Below, piece after piece: positions 23,702 through 36,500 of a stretch of DNA of 64,000 nt. This DNA comes from Cyanoderma ruficeps (taxonomy: Eukaryota; Chordata; Aves; Passeriformes; Timaliidae). How positions within the stretch are numbered: the first letter of the stretch is position 1; each line of letters opens with the position of its first letter. The DNA is taken from positions 12,374,285 through 12,438,284 of the forward strand of contig VZDJ01000174.1 in assembly GCA_008694505.1 (NCBI GenBank). The letters run 5' to 3'. The position numbers were made by a program, and so were the translations under genes. The notes below the pieces were generated by a model. It searched no databases and had not been told where the DNA came from. It worked only from the letters and a program-made list of their open reading frames with translations.

Positions 23702-25237
23702 GTGGGTAAAGCAGCTGGGAGTCACTGGGGTCTCTGGAGGGAGTCTGGCTGGGAATTATTTCTGGTTTCTCCCCTGGCAAAGGCGCTGAAGCTGGCAGGA
23801 GTTTGTCAGCCATAGTCTGCAGTTAGTCCCAGGTACATCTGTAACTCAGGAGTAGCTCACATTCCCTCTGCTGTAACTGCACAGTCATGGTCTGTGCTTC
23901 CCCATATTTAGTTTAGGAATATGGAGTACCAAGTGCTGCAATTGCAGCTTCTGGTTTACCCCTGCAGGTTCTCAGCCAAGCACTGATAGAGAGCCTTCCT
24001 CTTTGCTGCATTTCCCAACTGCATGGTTTTCCATTTTCACATTTTCATTGCCCTCTGTTGGTTATACTTCTCCTGATTTTCCCCCATTCCATCACTTTTC
24101 AGCACTGTGGGATGTGTGCTGGCTGACTTCCATATGCCAGCCCACGGGCAAGATGCCTTTGTTGTCCAGAACAGAACTCTGAGTCTGAACACTGCTGTGA
24201 GCTGCTGCTTAAAGCCTCACACACACTAGGACCAGGAGCTGGAACTGCCTTTGCGTGGAAGTGTGAAAACTTCCTGGATCCTTTTCCTCGTGGATTCTAG
24301 AAGCTGGCATCCATCAGGAAAACGTGCTGCTCTGGCCTAGGCACAGGATCCGCTCCTGGTTCTCCAAAGGGTGCTGTCCTTCCTGCCTGGGGAGCAGAGT
24401 TGTGCTGTGCACACTCTTGACATTCCTTATCACCCAGAGCAAACCATGAACTGTAGCTGTCTGTACCAGGATCAGAAACATTGAGGAAAATGAGTTTTCA
24501 GTGCTGTCAGATTTAAAGCTTTTCAGCTGCCAGCCATTATTTCGGCTCTAATCACAGCCATTATTTTGGCTCTAATCATAGCCTTTGACTCAATAGACAT
24601 TCTCTACAATTTTTCTTTTCACTAAGAACCAAAACCCTTCTACCCTGTGATGGATTTCAGGTCCTGTGAGACAAGGTGTGCCATTCAGCTGCTCACCCAG
24701 GCGCTGTTTGGGAATGTTCTTTGCCCTTTTCATGAAAAATCACTCAAGTGAACCTTTAATCAACCTCGTGACTGCTGTACACGCAGACAAGCACCTGCTC
24801 TCCCTGAGCGTGGATGTCCTGTTGTGGATGGATGGTTTTCTTCCCTGACAAGTGGATCTGACCATCATTTTCAAGAAAAGTTTTTATATAACTTGTCCAA
24901 ATACTGAAGACCATGATCCAGAAGCTTTGGCAAGATGAAGTAACTGCTTGTCACTGCCTGGACGAGATAGGGCTCATTTCAGGATCCTCCCTGCCAGTCA
25001 CTGAGGACTTAACCTGCCTTATTCCCTTTCCTGTTCATGTAGTTTGGGAATCCTTATCTGTCCTAATTCCATTTCGGAGCACAGAGGCATTAGGGAAAGC
25101 AGTAAAGAGAAGTAATGAGCCCAGTGCTGAGGGGAAATAGGAGAGAGGACACAGCGATTCCCACAAGTCTCAGACCATCTCAGAAAACTGAACCAAGGAA
25201 AAACAGAAATTCTTCATCTCTCCTCTCCTCCCTGCAG
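23702..25237 (+). other. MTMR3 intron with a small tandem duplication
   Basis: Unique sequence apart from a 24-bp tandem duplication at 24,531-24,578. No gene is evident. Confidence 0.75.
24531..24578. repeat. 24-bp tandem duplication
   Basis: CAGCCATTATTTCGGCTCTA plus ATCA is followed directly by a copy with one mismatch (C to T). Confidence 0.9.
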
Positions 25238-25423
25238 GGTTTCCAGGTGCTGGTGGAGACGGAGTGGCTGGATTTTGGCCACAAGTTTGCAGATCGCTGT
25301 GGCCACGGGGAGAATTCGGACGACCTCAATGAGCGCTGCCCGGTGTTTCTGCAGTGGCTGGACTGCGTCCATCAGCTCCAGAGGCAGTTCCCCTGCTCCT
25401 TCGAGTTTAACGAAGCATTCCTT
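25238..25423 (+). CDS. MTMR3: MTMR3 coding exon, residues 440-501
   Basis: CCTGCAG acceptor, GTGAGT donor, 186 bp, phase 0/0. It encodes GFQVLVETEWLDFGHKFADR and CPVFLQWLDCVHQLQRQFP of the phosphatase domain. Confidence 0.98.
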
Positions 25424-25512
25424 GTGAGTGGGGAGACTGCTGCTTCAATACATTGCTGCTGAACACTGCTGGAGAGCCCAGGGGGTGGATTTTCCCACCT
25501 TTCTGTGACATT

Positions 25513-25640
25513 CTGTGTCCAAGGCCAGGTTGGACTGAGGTTGGAACAACCTGGAATAGTGGAAGAAGTCCGTGCCGATGGCAGGGGGTGGAACTGGATG
25601 GGCTTTAAGGTCCCTTCCCATCCAAACCATTCCATTACTT
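25513..25640 (+). mobile_element. CR1 LINE short 3' fragment
   Basis: GTCCAAGGCCAGGTTGGACT to CAAACCATTCCATTACTT, followed directly by a TA microsatellite. Confidence 0.85.
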
Positions 25641-25692
25641 TATATATATATATATGAATATATTCTATATATTCTATGTAGAATATATATGT
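25638..25692. repeat. AT microsatellite with an 11-bp-arm palindrome
   Basis: A TA run follows the CR1 3' end. TATATATTCTA and TAGAATATATA are paired around a two-base loop at 25,666-25,689. Confidence 0.85.
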
Positions 25693-26815
25693 TCTCACCT
25701 GATAAACAGAACAGAAAAGCTGCCCAAATACAGGGGACAAAAACACTTGTGTAACCCACAGGGTCTGTTCACTCTTAAAAGCAGAAGCCTCACTTTTAGA
25801 CTTTAAAGAAATAAATTATATTAATTGAATAGTCTCACCTAAGAGGGGTAAAACATCCACACAGCCTGAAAAAAATTCATCTTACTGCCTATGCAAACTC
25901 GCCCCTGCTTGGATCTTGTTTTGACTTGAATACTCCTCCTCTAAAAACAACCTGCTCCATTCATTTTTTTCAGTTTCTTCACTGAAAATGTGTAGGATAT
26001 AGGAGCTGTGCTTACCTGCTTTGGAAGCAGACTGCATTCCTATTAGGAATTCACCCAGGATGGTCCAAGTCAGTTCTCAGATCTCTGGGAAGTGGCAGTC
26101 ATGTAGTGCAGTACCAGTAGTCTGAAGAGTAGTTTTTATGAACTGTCTGATCCACTAAGAGATTTAAGGCACATTCCTGTGATTGTGACTGACTGGAATT
26201 ACCACTTGCCAGCTCAGCCATGTAACTGAGCTCATGTACAGTCCCCGAGTAGCTCAGTTGTGAAATGAGATACAACAGGTAGTAACTGGCTTCACAGCAC
26301 ACTGCTAATCTCCACGGGCTGGGAGAGAACATACCCATAGTGTGCTGGCCTTTGTAGAGCAAACCCCTAATTTATTACAGTATTGAACCACTTGTCTTCA
26401 TTTAAACATCTGAATAATCCCAAGGAAGTCATTGATATGCCTGAAGTTAAGCTGGCATTTGTTAGGCTGGACCCAGCATGGAGTGATTAATGATCAGCAT
26501 TTCTGTGCTGCTTGAATGTTTTGTAGCAGAGGAATCATGACTCTGCTTTGCCTGGCCTGCAGGGCAATGAGTTTGTATCAACATGACTTGATTAGGAACA
26601 AATATTTTGTCTTTCTATGTTGCATTTTTTCCTGAATTTGTTCAGTTATGATTTTTGAAGATTCCTCTCCCCTTGCATTCCTTTGCAATTGGCTTGTAAG
26701 AAGTATGTGAGAAATGCTGTGGGTTGGTGTGGCAGCCCTGGGGAGGGCTTTGCTCTGGGAAGGGAGGTGAGGCCCGTGCCATGTGCCAGCTGACCCTGTG
26801 TGTGTGTCTGTGCAG

Positions 26816-26986
26816 GTGAAGTTGGTGCAGCACACCTACTCCTGCCTCTTTGGAACATTCCTGTGCAACAATGCGAAAGAGAGAGGAGAGAAACACACTC
26901 AGGAACGGACCTGCTCCGTCTGGTCTTTGCTGCGGGCAGCAAACAAAGCCTTCAAAAACCTGCTCTACTCCTCCCAGTCGGAATCT
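26816..26986 (+). CDS. MTMR3: MTMR3 coding exon, residues 502-558
   Basis: TGTGCAG acceptor, GTATGT donor, 171 bp, phase 0/0. It encodes VKLVQHTYSCLFGTFLCNNA and the VWSLLRAANKAFKNLLY segment. Confidence 0.97.
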
Positions 26987-27119
26987 GTATGTACCCCAAT
27001 CCAATGCCCTCCTGTGGGAGAGCCCTGGGGGGCTCCCCCAAACAGCATCCCACAAATGGGGGTCCCCTGAGAAACACCCCAGCAGTGGGACACCGGTGAC
27101 CTTGGGTTCAGCCACAGCT

Positions 27120-27258
27120 GAGGTGGTGGCTGCCCCATCCCTGGAGGTTGGATGGGGCTGGGAGCAACCCAGGATAGTGGAAGTGTCCCTGCCCATGGTA
27201 GGGGTGGCACTGCATGAGCTGTAAGGTCCCTTCCAGCCCTAACCCTTGTGTGGTTCTC
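27120..27258 (+). mobile_element. CR1 LINE short 3' fragment
   Basis: GGTGGCTGCCCCATCCCTGG to the AACCCTTGTGTGGTTCTC terminus. Confidence 0.85.
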
Positions 27259-28419
27259 TGAACTGTCCCCATGGACAGAGAGGTGATTCCAGACCAGCAC
27301 AACTCTCTGTGACATTCACCTTGGAACACCCAGCTCAGGGTGATGTTTGAAGTCTTGGATTAATTTTGCTGATATTTGGAGAATGCCACCTCAGAAATTT
27401 CTCTGTGCTGAAATGTGCTTTCTGTCACTAAATGTTTTATTTTTTTGTAACAGAAAACATTTCAGTGTTTGATAAATAGACCTCTCTGGAGAACTGAGCT
27501 GTGTCAGAGGAGTGACACAAAATTGTCTGCAAACCTAGACACTGTGTCTAAATTCATTTTAAATCTAAACAGAAAAAGTGGCTCAGATTATTTAATGTAT
27601 CTTTGTTTCTCTTGATACGTTCAGGTTTTCAGTTTGACTCCTCCATGGTAGGAGCTCACTGAAGGTTCTGGGAAGAGGCTCAGTTGTGTGTTTGGTACAA
27701 TGTCACGTGAGGGATTCAGGGGTGCAGAGCATGGGCAACAGAGCAAACACCAAATGACATCATGGTTAGAACTGCAAGGACTTGTATAAATATTTAAACC
27801 TTTTTTATTTATCAGAGTATCAGATGTCATAAACGGAACTGTAAGGACTGTGCAGTGGCTTTGTGTATGACGGATGTGGCTTTCAGTTGTTTCTTAGAGC
27901 AAAACTAAACCCTACCTAAGTGGGAAGGAGGTTATGCCCACAGTGGTTGTAAAAATATGAATTTTCTATTCCCCTGAGCTGTCCTTGGCTGAGTGTGCTC
28001 TGGGCTGTCACTGCAATGAGCCCTTGGAGCCTTCCCACCTGGCAGTCCTAGGGAGAGTTCTGAGGCAGGGCAGACACAGCCTGAGGGGATCTTAAAGCTG
28101 TGGATGCCTCTAGATTTCCATGAAAATGCCAGGAGGTGCATAGAGAAGGCTCTCCACTGTGTGGACAGTTCTGTCCTTGAGCTGCCCTTCTGTGCTCTAT
28201 CCCACTTGGCCCCTGTTCTCAGGAAATACTCACAAGGACGCTCCTTCTGCACGTGGGAGTTGGGGTAATTTCCTGTTTTGGGTTCATTTTTTTTGTGGTT
28301 TTACTTCAGGCTTTAGAAGGTGCCTATGGTGCAGCCACATCCCTTATAGAGCCAGAGTTGTTCAAGAGCAGCAGGCACCCCACAGCCCTTCCCCTGGTCA
28401 GTGCCAGGGAAGCAGAGAG

Positions 28420-28600
28420 AATCACAGAATATCCTCATTTAGGAAGGGACTCACCAGGATCATCCAGTCAAACCCCCAGCCCTGCACAGGGCATCCCAAA
28501 ATCCCACCCTGTCCCTGACAGCATTGTCTAAATGCTCCTGGAGCTCTGGTAGCCTTGGGGCTGTGCCCATTCCCTGGGGAGCCTGGGCAGTGTCTGTCTG
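28420..28600 (-). mobile_element. CR1 LINE 3' fragment, different subfamily
   Basis: It starts AGAATCACAGAATATCCTCA, a CR1 3' terminus of another subfamily, and is 5'-truncated. Confidence 0.8.
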
Positions 28601-29175
28601 GTGGAGCCAGCTGTTCCTCTGCCATTGCCTGCTTTTCCATGGGAAAGTTGCTTGAAAAAGAGTGGAATTGCTAAAGTGAGCCCAGGTATTTTTAAAGTGA
28701 AGCAGAAAGGATATTCCACAATTAAGGAATCCCTTTTAATAGCAAGCTGCCTCTTCGAAGAACTTCTGCATGTACTGGATATGTATCCATGAGTGCCTCC
28801 TCTGAAACCAGGCTGGGCTGTGCAGGATTGGGGTCCATGGAATGAGTTCAGCTCCCTCTGGCACCATGTAACCCAACACACAAGGGAACCTGAGCACTCA
28901 TAAGGAGCCACTGAATTCCATGAGTTGTGAAGGTGTAGATTCACAGAGGGCTCACTGCAGGAGTTCATTCAGGAGCAGCTGAAGGCCGGCATTGTTCTGC
29001 CTCTGACAGAAAAGGTCATTGTAGCCCCAAGTGTGGCTGATGAAAAGCTGTCAACAGCCCGTGGTGGGCTGGACATGTTCCAGATGAGACCTGCCCAGTG
29101 AATTGCCCCCCTCAGAGCTGAACTTCTCCTGCTGGGAGGCAGCAGCTGACCCTTCCCGTGTGCTCCCCCTGCCAG

Positions 29176-29321
29176 GTGCTGTATCCCGTGTGCCATGTGC
29201 GGAACTTGATGCTCTGGAGCGCCGTTTACCTGCCCTGCTCCTCCCCCTCCACGCCCGCCGATGACACCTGTGCCCCGTACCCTGTGCCAGGCTCCAGCCC
29301 CGAAGAGCAGCCTCTGGGCAG
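29176..29321 (+). CDS. MTMR3: MTMR3 coding exon, residues 559-607
   Basis: TGCCAG acceptor, GTGAGC donor, 146 bp. It ends the catalytic domain (VLYPVCHVRNLMLWSAVYLP) and begins the disordered linker. Confidence 0.96.
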
Positions 29322-29979
29322 GTGAGCCTAGAGCCCAGAAATCCCGTCCTGTAAAGTAAGATCAACAGAGAATATTGGGGGATGTGAAAGGAGAATGTTG
29401 GGGTGGGAGGGCAGGGTTTCTCCTGGGTGTATTGATGGAACTGTGGGATTGAGCCGCCCAAGTGCAGCCTGTCCGTGGGGTGGGTTTGGAAGCTGTCACA
29501 TTTCAGGGCTGACAGCGTTGCAGAGAGAAACTGGGCAAATAGAGTTAAACTCTGGGTGTCACATAGCCACAGAGAATTCCTTCTATCCTTGTGGGATATA
29601 AGTTTTCATTGGTTATCTTCAATTTGAGTTCTTTTTCAGTGTTGCATAACCGTTTCTTTGCTTGTTGTACAGTGACTCTGAGCACATGTTAATTAGGAGG
29701 TGTGACCAGGCTGTAAGCATTGGGGCTTGCTGGTAAAGGGATTAATCTGGGAATGTTTGAAGTCTGGTTGAACATATTTTCCTGATGGCAAACAAAGGAA
29801 GTACTGAAGCAGCTCTGCACTACAGATGGTCGGAATGTGCTCCTGGATAATACATCCCACAAGTCCATTAGCTGGCAGATTGTTACTGTCCTAATTGGGG
29901 GGCTGGTTTTAAATCACAGTAGCTCAATGTTATAAAAACATCCTCTGACTTGGGAGTGGAATTGTTTGTCCCTTTGCAG
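29322..29979 (+). other. MTMR3 intron, unique sequence
   Basis: I see nothing beyond a normal intron. Confidence 0.75.
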
Positions 29980-31375
29980 GCTACCAAAGACAAGATCCTT
30001 TGACAATCTGACGACAGCCTGTGACAGCAGCGTGCCTACAACCAACCGCCGGAGCAGCGACCCCAGCCTCAATGAGAAGTGGCAGGAGCACCGCCGCTCC
30101 CTGGAGCTCAGCAGCCTGGGCCCCCCTGGGGACGACCCCTTCGAGGGGGACGGGCTGGGCAGGCAGGGCAGGGCCCCCATGGGGGCAGAGCTCTCTGTGG
30201 CAGCCGGGGTGGCAGAGGGACAAATGGAGAACATTCTGCAGGAGGCCACTAAAGATGATGTTGGGCTGGAGGAGCACTTGAGGGGTGGCCTGGAGGCGGC
30301 AGGGAAAGGGGATGAGGTTGGCCTGGATAAGGAGAAGAGAGCTGACAATCTGTGTGGGGAAAAGGCTGAGGCGGATACAGGTACTGTAATGAACAATCCC
30401 ACAGCCAACCCACACCCAGCCTCACACGGTGCTGCAGAGCTCAGAGGACAGCAGGACGAGCTCAGTGACCCCAGCAGCGCTCTCCAGAAGGCACCTCAGG
30501 GAAGAGCACTGCAGGCTGTTCCCTCCGAGGGCCCCGGAAACAGAGATGCTCCGAACAACACGGAGGAGGAGGGTGTTGGGAAAGGCGAAGGAGAAGCGGA
30601 GAGCCCGTACGGCACAGCCCAGGCCAGCCTTGCCTTCCCTCTGACAGCCCTGCTGGAGGAAAGGACATCCAACATCGAAAGCTCCACAGAAACCTTAACG
30701 GAGACTGAAGCAAAGCCCGAGCTCATGCCCAGGGCTCTGTGCCACAGACCTCACCCCTTCGACAACAGCGCTGATGAGCTGTCCCGAACTCTGGAGAGCA
30801 GGCCGGAGGGGGAATGCATGATAGAGCTCCAAAAACTGGGATCAAGAGTGCATAGGACTTCTGGTAGCAGCACCACACACCTCCCGATGCCTTCCCCTTG
30901 TGCCTTGCCTCTAGCAGACCGCAAAGATGAGCTGGTGTATAACGGGGAGCTGGAGCTGGAGAACAAACTGGTGGAGAAACCCGCGGGATTCACGGCCCCC
31001 AAGTTCCCCGCCACCAACGGACACTGCGTCAACGGCGAAGACGGGCGGATCAAGGCCTCGCTGAGCCGGCAGGTGTCCACGGCCAGCTGCAGCTCTGCTC
31101 AGCTCCACCTGAGGAACTTGCACCAGAAATGGATGTTCAGCCAGCTCGGGAAGCAGCCGGCCGGCAGCCCGGACCAGCCGGCCCGCAGCCACCTGGACGA
31201 CGACGGGATGCCCGTCTACAGCGACGTCATCCAGCAGCGCCTGCGCCAGATCGAGACGGGCCACCAGCAGGAGGTGGAGACCCTCAAGAAGCAGGTGCAG
31301 GAGCTGAAGAGCCGCCTGGAGAGCCAGCTCCTCAACAGCTCCCTGCGGCTCAACGGCGACTACGGGGACGAAGTG
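29980..31375 (+). CDS. MTMR3: MTMR3 large linker exon, residues 607-1072
   Basis: TTTGCAG acceptor, GTGAGT donor, 1,396 bp. It encodes 465 complete codons of mostly Ser/Pro/Glu-rich disordered linker, with conserved islands LPKTRSFDNLTTACD, DPSLNEKWQEHRRSLELSSL and ELSVAAGVAEGQMENILQEA. It ends with a predicted coiled coil, about residues 1025-1056 (QQRLRQIETGHQQEVETLKK onward). The 3' third is strongly CpG-rich. Translation would read on into the intron for about 130 bases before a stop, so failure to splice would remove the FYVE domain. Confidence 0.96.
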
Positions 31376-33113
31376 GTGAGTGAGCGTCACTGGGCCGGGC
31401 GCGGAGCTCACCGAGCCCTCAGCTCCTGGCCGTGGCCCGCGGCTCTGGGGCTCTTACAGACCTCTCCAGGTCATCCTGAAGAGGGCAAACACTGCCTGAG
31501 TACCTGATAGTGGCAGATACCGATGACTGATACTGTCACCAAACTTCAGATTGAGCAGAAAGGTTTATTTTGAGATGGGTGTTGCACAGCAGCTCACACA
31601 CCCCTGGCCATACCTAAACACCTTCCCTGGCCTTGGTAAAAGCAACCAAACCCCTGGTTTACCAAACCTCAATAAAACCAACCAAACCCCTGGTTTACCA
31701 AACCTCAGTAAAACCAACCAAACCCCTGGTTTATCAAACCTCAGTAAAACCAACCAAACCCCTGGTTTATCAAACCTCAGTAAAACCATCCAAACCCCTG
31801 GTTTACTGCTGTCCTCATGTAGGGGAAAGATATTTTCCTGTGCCATTTTTGGGACAGCAGCATAGGATGATCCCTTGGTTCTCTGCAGGTTCCAGCTGCA
31901 CTGGCAGCTCTGTGAGCTCAAACCCATCAGGGTCACACCGTCCCTTTCAGGTGCTCCAAGCTCAATGACTGGAATAAATTTCTAGAATTCTAAATTAACT
32001 GGAATAAATTACCTGAGCTTTTGTGGCAGCTGTATTTCAACAAGGGTTTTTCAACAAATAAAGAATTTTAAGGGAGCTTTTAAGCCATTTATGCTTTTAT
32101 TTGTAAGTGTTTAAAGTTGTAAAATAGAGACTTTTGTAGAGAATTGTGCTTTCCTGTGGGTTTGAGCACTTGCCTGTAATTCCTGAGGCTGTTGCAACAC
32201 CCATCAGAAATTTCCTTTTCCTACATGGTTTATATGCCTGCAAAATTGAAAAAAAAAATTGTAGTATGTTCCCAGCTTCTGTTTGTTGAATTCACTGTTT
32301 AGAAGTGGCAGAGGTGCTGGATAGTCCCAGGTACGTTTGTTGTGAGAAATCCTTGGAGCTTTCTTGGCTCTTCCCATTGGAGATGCAGCACAAGGTGCTC
32401 ATTGGGCTCAGTGTCACTATTAAAAGCTTGAATTCCTTGGAGAAATTGGGTGCTTTGGCCTAATGGATTCTGCTCTCATTTTTTAAGAACCTTCTGAAGC
32501 TGCAGTGTAGGGCTGGCAGCGCCTCCAGAAAATTCCCCATTTTGTAAGGACCCGATCTCTACCTTCCGTTTGTGCCTCAGCTTGGGAGTTGCAGGTTTTC
32601 CTCTGGAACTCCACGATTGCCCATTCCTCAGGCATAAAAATACATTAACTCAAGATCTCTTGCTATTTTGATATATTTTAAAGGCTGGCTGAGTTTTAAG
32701 TGAGTTAAAATCCACCTCTGCCTGGAAAGACTATATTAAGGAAGCATTCTTCCCAAAACCTATTCATAGAATATACATGGCTCAAATTCTGAATTTCCCA
32801 TATGCAATTTGGCTTGTATTTTCCAGAATCTTTGCCAACAAAAGGATATCTGTATTAGTAATTATAGTTTTGAAAGTGAAATACCCTTGGAAAACAATCA
32901 GGATCCTGGAATTGGAGCCACAGGGAAAAGGTTTTCATTACTCACCCAAAGCCTTCCCAGAACTTTGCAGCAGAAACTGGATTCTAAATCCACTCTGCCT
33001 CACATCATCCCATCACCAGAGGGTCCAGACCTGCCCTGTTGGGGTTTCTGGGTTTTATTTGTGTGGAACAGGGATCCGGGGGGTTCCGTTCAGCTGTGTT
33101 TGTTTGCCAACAG
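31376..33113 (+). other. MTMR3 intron with the 36-bp minisatellite
   Basis: It contains the tandem array at about 31,633-31,808. The remainder is unique AT-rich DNA. Confidence 0.85.
31633..31808. repeat. 36-bp minisatellite, about five copies
   Basis: The core AAACCCCTGGTTTA recurs at 31,648, 31,684, 31,720, 31,756 and 31,792, exactly every 36 bp. Units differ at only a few positions. Because 36 is a multiple of three, both strands show open frames with a 12-residue repeat. These are not genes. Confidence 0.95.
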
Positions 33114-33224
33114 ACGTCTATTCCCGACTCGGAAAGCAATCTGGATCAGAACTGCTTGTCTCGCTGCAGCACAGAGATTTTCTCTGAAGCCAGCTGGGAA
33201 CAGGTGGATAAACAGGATACAGAG
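33114..33224 (+). CDS. MTMR3: MTMR3 coding exon, residues 1073-1109 (in-frame cassette)
   Basis: GCCAACAG acceptor, GTACAG donor, 111 bp, phase 0/0. It encodes TSIPDSESNLDQNCLSRCST and an acidic stretch. Because it is in phase on both sides, it could be skipped without loss of frame. Confidence 0.95.
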
Positions 33225-33467
33225 GTACAGACCAAATCCCTGTAAATTGCTCACTCTGGGATAATCCTAATTCAAATTATCCTCCAGCCTTTGGCCACGT
33301 GCCACTCCTTGGGAACTCTTTTCCTTGTGTTCCGCTGGTCTCACACCTGACATACCAGTACCTGTGCCTATGAGCCCTCTGCTGCACAAGCTGTGGGAGC
33401 TGGGGAGGGGGCTGAGCTCAGGAGCGTTGCCGTGGGCCGTCCCTGATGCCGGTGGCCGTCCCCACAG

Positions 33468-33556
33468 GTGACGCGGTGGCTCCCGGATCACCTGGCGGCG
33501 CACTGCTACGGCTGCGACAGCGCCTTCTGGCTCGCCAGTCGGAAACACCACTGCAG
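33468..33556 (+). CDS. MTMR3: MTMR3 FYVE exon 1, residues 1110-1139
   Basis: CCCACAG acceptor, GTAACT donor, 89 bp. It encodes the first half of the FYVE finger: WLPDH, then the Cys pair CYGC (Cys1122, Cys1125) and RKHHC (Cys1138). Confidence 0.97.
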
Positions 33557-36500
33557 GTAACTGCGGGAGGGGCTGGGCACTGCTGCTGTTCCTGCAGGAC
33601 ACAGCTCCTGCCTCTGGGCTGCCAGGGAACAGAGCAGCTCCTGCTGCTCAGTTCATTCTGCAGGGAGAGAGTTAAAAGCCACATTGGTGTCTGCTCCTCT
33701 CCAGCCAGTACAGATCCCACCTTTCTTTCCTCAGACTGGACTTGGAGGCAGTTTAGATTTATACAGAATAGAGCTTTGTCCTCTTAGCATTCAGCAATTC
33801 ATTATATGAGTTACATGGAATGCAGGAATAGCATCTTCTTCCCATTGGTGGTTGGAAACCTGCTCCTTTCCTTCTCTAACCTTTCTCTCCTTTTCATTAA
33901 CTTGCTCCTACAGAATCTGAACAGAATACCTGTGTGAGATCAAGGTTTTCTGGATTATTCTTTGCCAGACCTGTTGTCACAGAGGCTGCAGCAGCTCAGG
34001 CAGCAGCAGGGCTTGATCAAGAGCAGGAGGCAGAGACCACATGGCTCAGTATGCTGGAGTTAAAGCCAGAGAATCTCCAGTTTCCAGTTCTCTTTCAAAT
34101 AAATTCCTATTCCTGGTTTCTGAACATGCAAACACTATTACAGGAACCATCATTTAAATAAATCTCTGTTACCACATTTTGATGCTTTGCTGCTTTTTGA
34201 AGTTGCAAAGAGTTCTGAACATCATTTTGGGTTTGTGTCTGGTTTATATTTTGCTCCATTCAATCTTGTAAAGTTAACCAAACCCAGGGAAGAAGGAGAA
34301 GAATCTAAATTTATTTTTTTTTACCATGCCCACTGTGGCTGTGCAGATCGGTATCCCCAGGGATAAAACTAAAACTGAGCTTGGGACAAGTCCCAGAGCC
34401 TGGATACACACAGGTCACCCGCAGCCCCACAAGGAGTTAAAATGGACTCAGGGTTTCAGGTCTGGCTCAGATCTCCCTGTAGGGTCTTTGCTCCTTCAGC
34501 TTTCACATGTGCAGTGACCCAGCTGTTGGTGAGACCAACACCATGAGTATCTCTGTAGTAAACATTTACACCCCCCTGGGGAATGGAAATGAGTTGAACT
34601 CCACAGTGTAAGGCCTTGAGCAGGGTAAAACCTTCCAGATTCCTTGGTTTCCAATGTTTGCTCCCTCTGCCTGTTGCCCTGAGCTCTCTCTCCTCCCTGC
34701 AGGGACACTGACCGAGTTGATCAGCTCTGGTGAGCATTTCCAGCAGCCTCTATCCTTGTCCTTGTCCGTCTGCCTTTCCTGGGTGACTTCTCCCAACTAA
34801 CTCAGCTTTTCTCCCTCTTTGTTTCTCACTTGCCTGGAAATCACCAGAACTAAGCTGGGGGTGGCCAGCACAAGCTGCTGGGGGTTGGATCCATGTGAAC
34901 AGCCCTCTGTCCTCATAGAAAGGCTTTTAGGACTTGGCTTTTGAGAGCTGAACTGGGATGTGGCTCAGACTAACACTCACTGTCAGTCCATGTGTGTGCT
35001 GCTCACTGCAGGAGACTGTCCTGCAAGTTTTATGCATTTATTTTTGATAATTTCCCTTTTTCCCCCATATTTTTGGGAGAGGGCCATGTCATACCATGCA
35101 ATTCCAGTATTGCAGTGCAGGGTGTTGGCAAAAACCTGCCACTTGTTTTAGAAGGACTGAAAATCCCATGGCTGGAATAGGTGCCACAGAGCTGGTGGAG
35201 GGTCAGGATAACCAAAACTGGATGAATATCTGAGATTTGGGATGAGGAGGAGGCGTGGGGAGTGTGACTTTCAGTCCCCCTTCCTCAAACGAGCAACATC
35301 CCTTTTCCAGCCTGTTTTTTAATGTCTCTTTTTGATCTCTGAAGCGAAGCAGGGACCACCGGGATAGAAGGATGAGCTGTCCAGAGCTTTCCAAAGCAGT
35401 GTCAGAGCACCATTGTCTAGAATAAAACAACAAAAACCCAGCATATGTTAGGAATGGTGAGCTCCAACAAAGAGATCCTTGTTTTAATCCTTCTGGTTGG
35501 TTTTCCCCTCATCCATCAGCGAGCTGCTCTGGGATAATCATTCTTTGAGCAGTGAGATGGGCTGTGGGAGCTGTGTGGCACCTCTCAGAGCTGTTCCACT
35601 CCTGCAGGTGCTTCTGACAGGGATTTCCAGCAGGGCCCTCCAGTCTCCAGAACCTCTGCAGAGAGGCTGGTCCCTGTCATCGTTCCCGTGCCGGGGTTCC
35701 GGCTCCCAGGCCCAGAGCCACTGTGTGGAACTGAGGAAATGAGCCCACTGAAGTGGGAAATGGGATTTCTGTGCTGCCTCTCTCCTCATCAGGGACCAGC
35801 AGCTGGAAATCTCCTTTCTTGGCAAGGAAGGATTAATCAGAGCTGCTGGGTGTCAGCAGAATTCCCCGGCAGACTCTTGGCAGCAGCAAATCTCCAGTGC
35901 AGAACAACAACAGCACCAAATCCTGATGCCAAAGAGTTAATGGGAAAGGCAAAACTCAGGTCCCTGGAGTGCTGCTCCCAGTTCCTTATAGGAATTGAGG
36001 AGGACAGGGCTCACAGGTTTTGAGGGAGGCTGCAGAAGGTAATTAATGACTGTGAGCAGTAACGAGGTGCATGTGCCGGTGCGGCTCTGCCAGTGCCGGG
36101 AATGCCGCGCGTGCCCACCTGTGCATGGGACACCTGCCTGCCCACCCCGGGCTTTGCATGTTCCTCCTTGGCTCAGTTTCCTGGGTGCAGGAGTGTGGGA
36201 CTGCTGGAGTGGCTGTGGGGGCAGTGGGGGGATGGCAACAACCGAGAGCTTTGATATTTCCATGTTTAAACCTTTCCAGCTCTGAGCAGAGTCTGGCCTG
36301 TGCCCAGCACTGCCACATCCCTCCTGTGAGCCAGGGCTGGATCAGCTGCCTGAGCAGGGCCAGACCCCCCATTCCCAGTGTTCCCCACAGTCCCCATGCC
36401 TGGCTCAGAAAGGCCCATGGTGGCTCTGCTTCAGCCCCTCAGCCCTGTGCCCCAGAGTGGCATTGGCACTGAGCTGGAGCTCCTCTGCAGCACATCCAGC

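Larger units (their letters stand above)
25424..29175 (+). other. Two MTMR3 introns flanking the exon at 26,816
   Basis: They contain CR1 fragments near 25,513, 27,120 and 28,420 and an AT microsatellite at 25,638-25,692. No further exon is recognised. Confidence 0.8.

Noticed and set aside
31376..31507. Extension of the large MTMR3 exon to the stop near 31,507
   Set aside because: A strong GTGAGT donor ends the exon at 31,375, and the following exons restore the conserved MTMR3 C-terminus with FYVE domain.
31633..31808. CRISPR array
   Set aside because: The units are contiguous with no unique spacers, and the context is a vertebrate intron.
31551..31968. Proteins with a 12-residue repeat on both strands
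   Set aside because: They arise because the minisatellite unit is 36 bp. There is no start context, splice evidence or family match.
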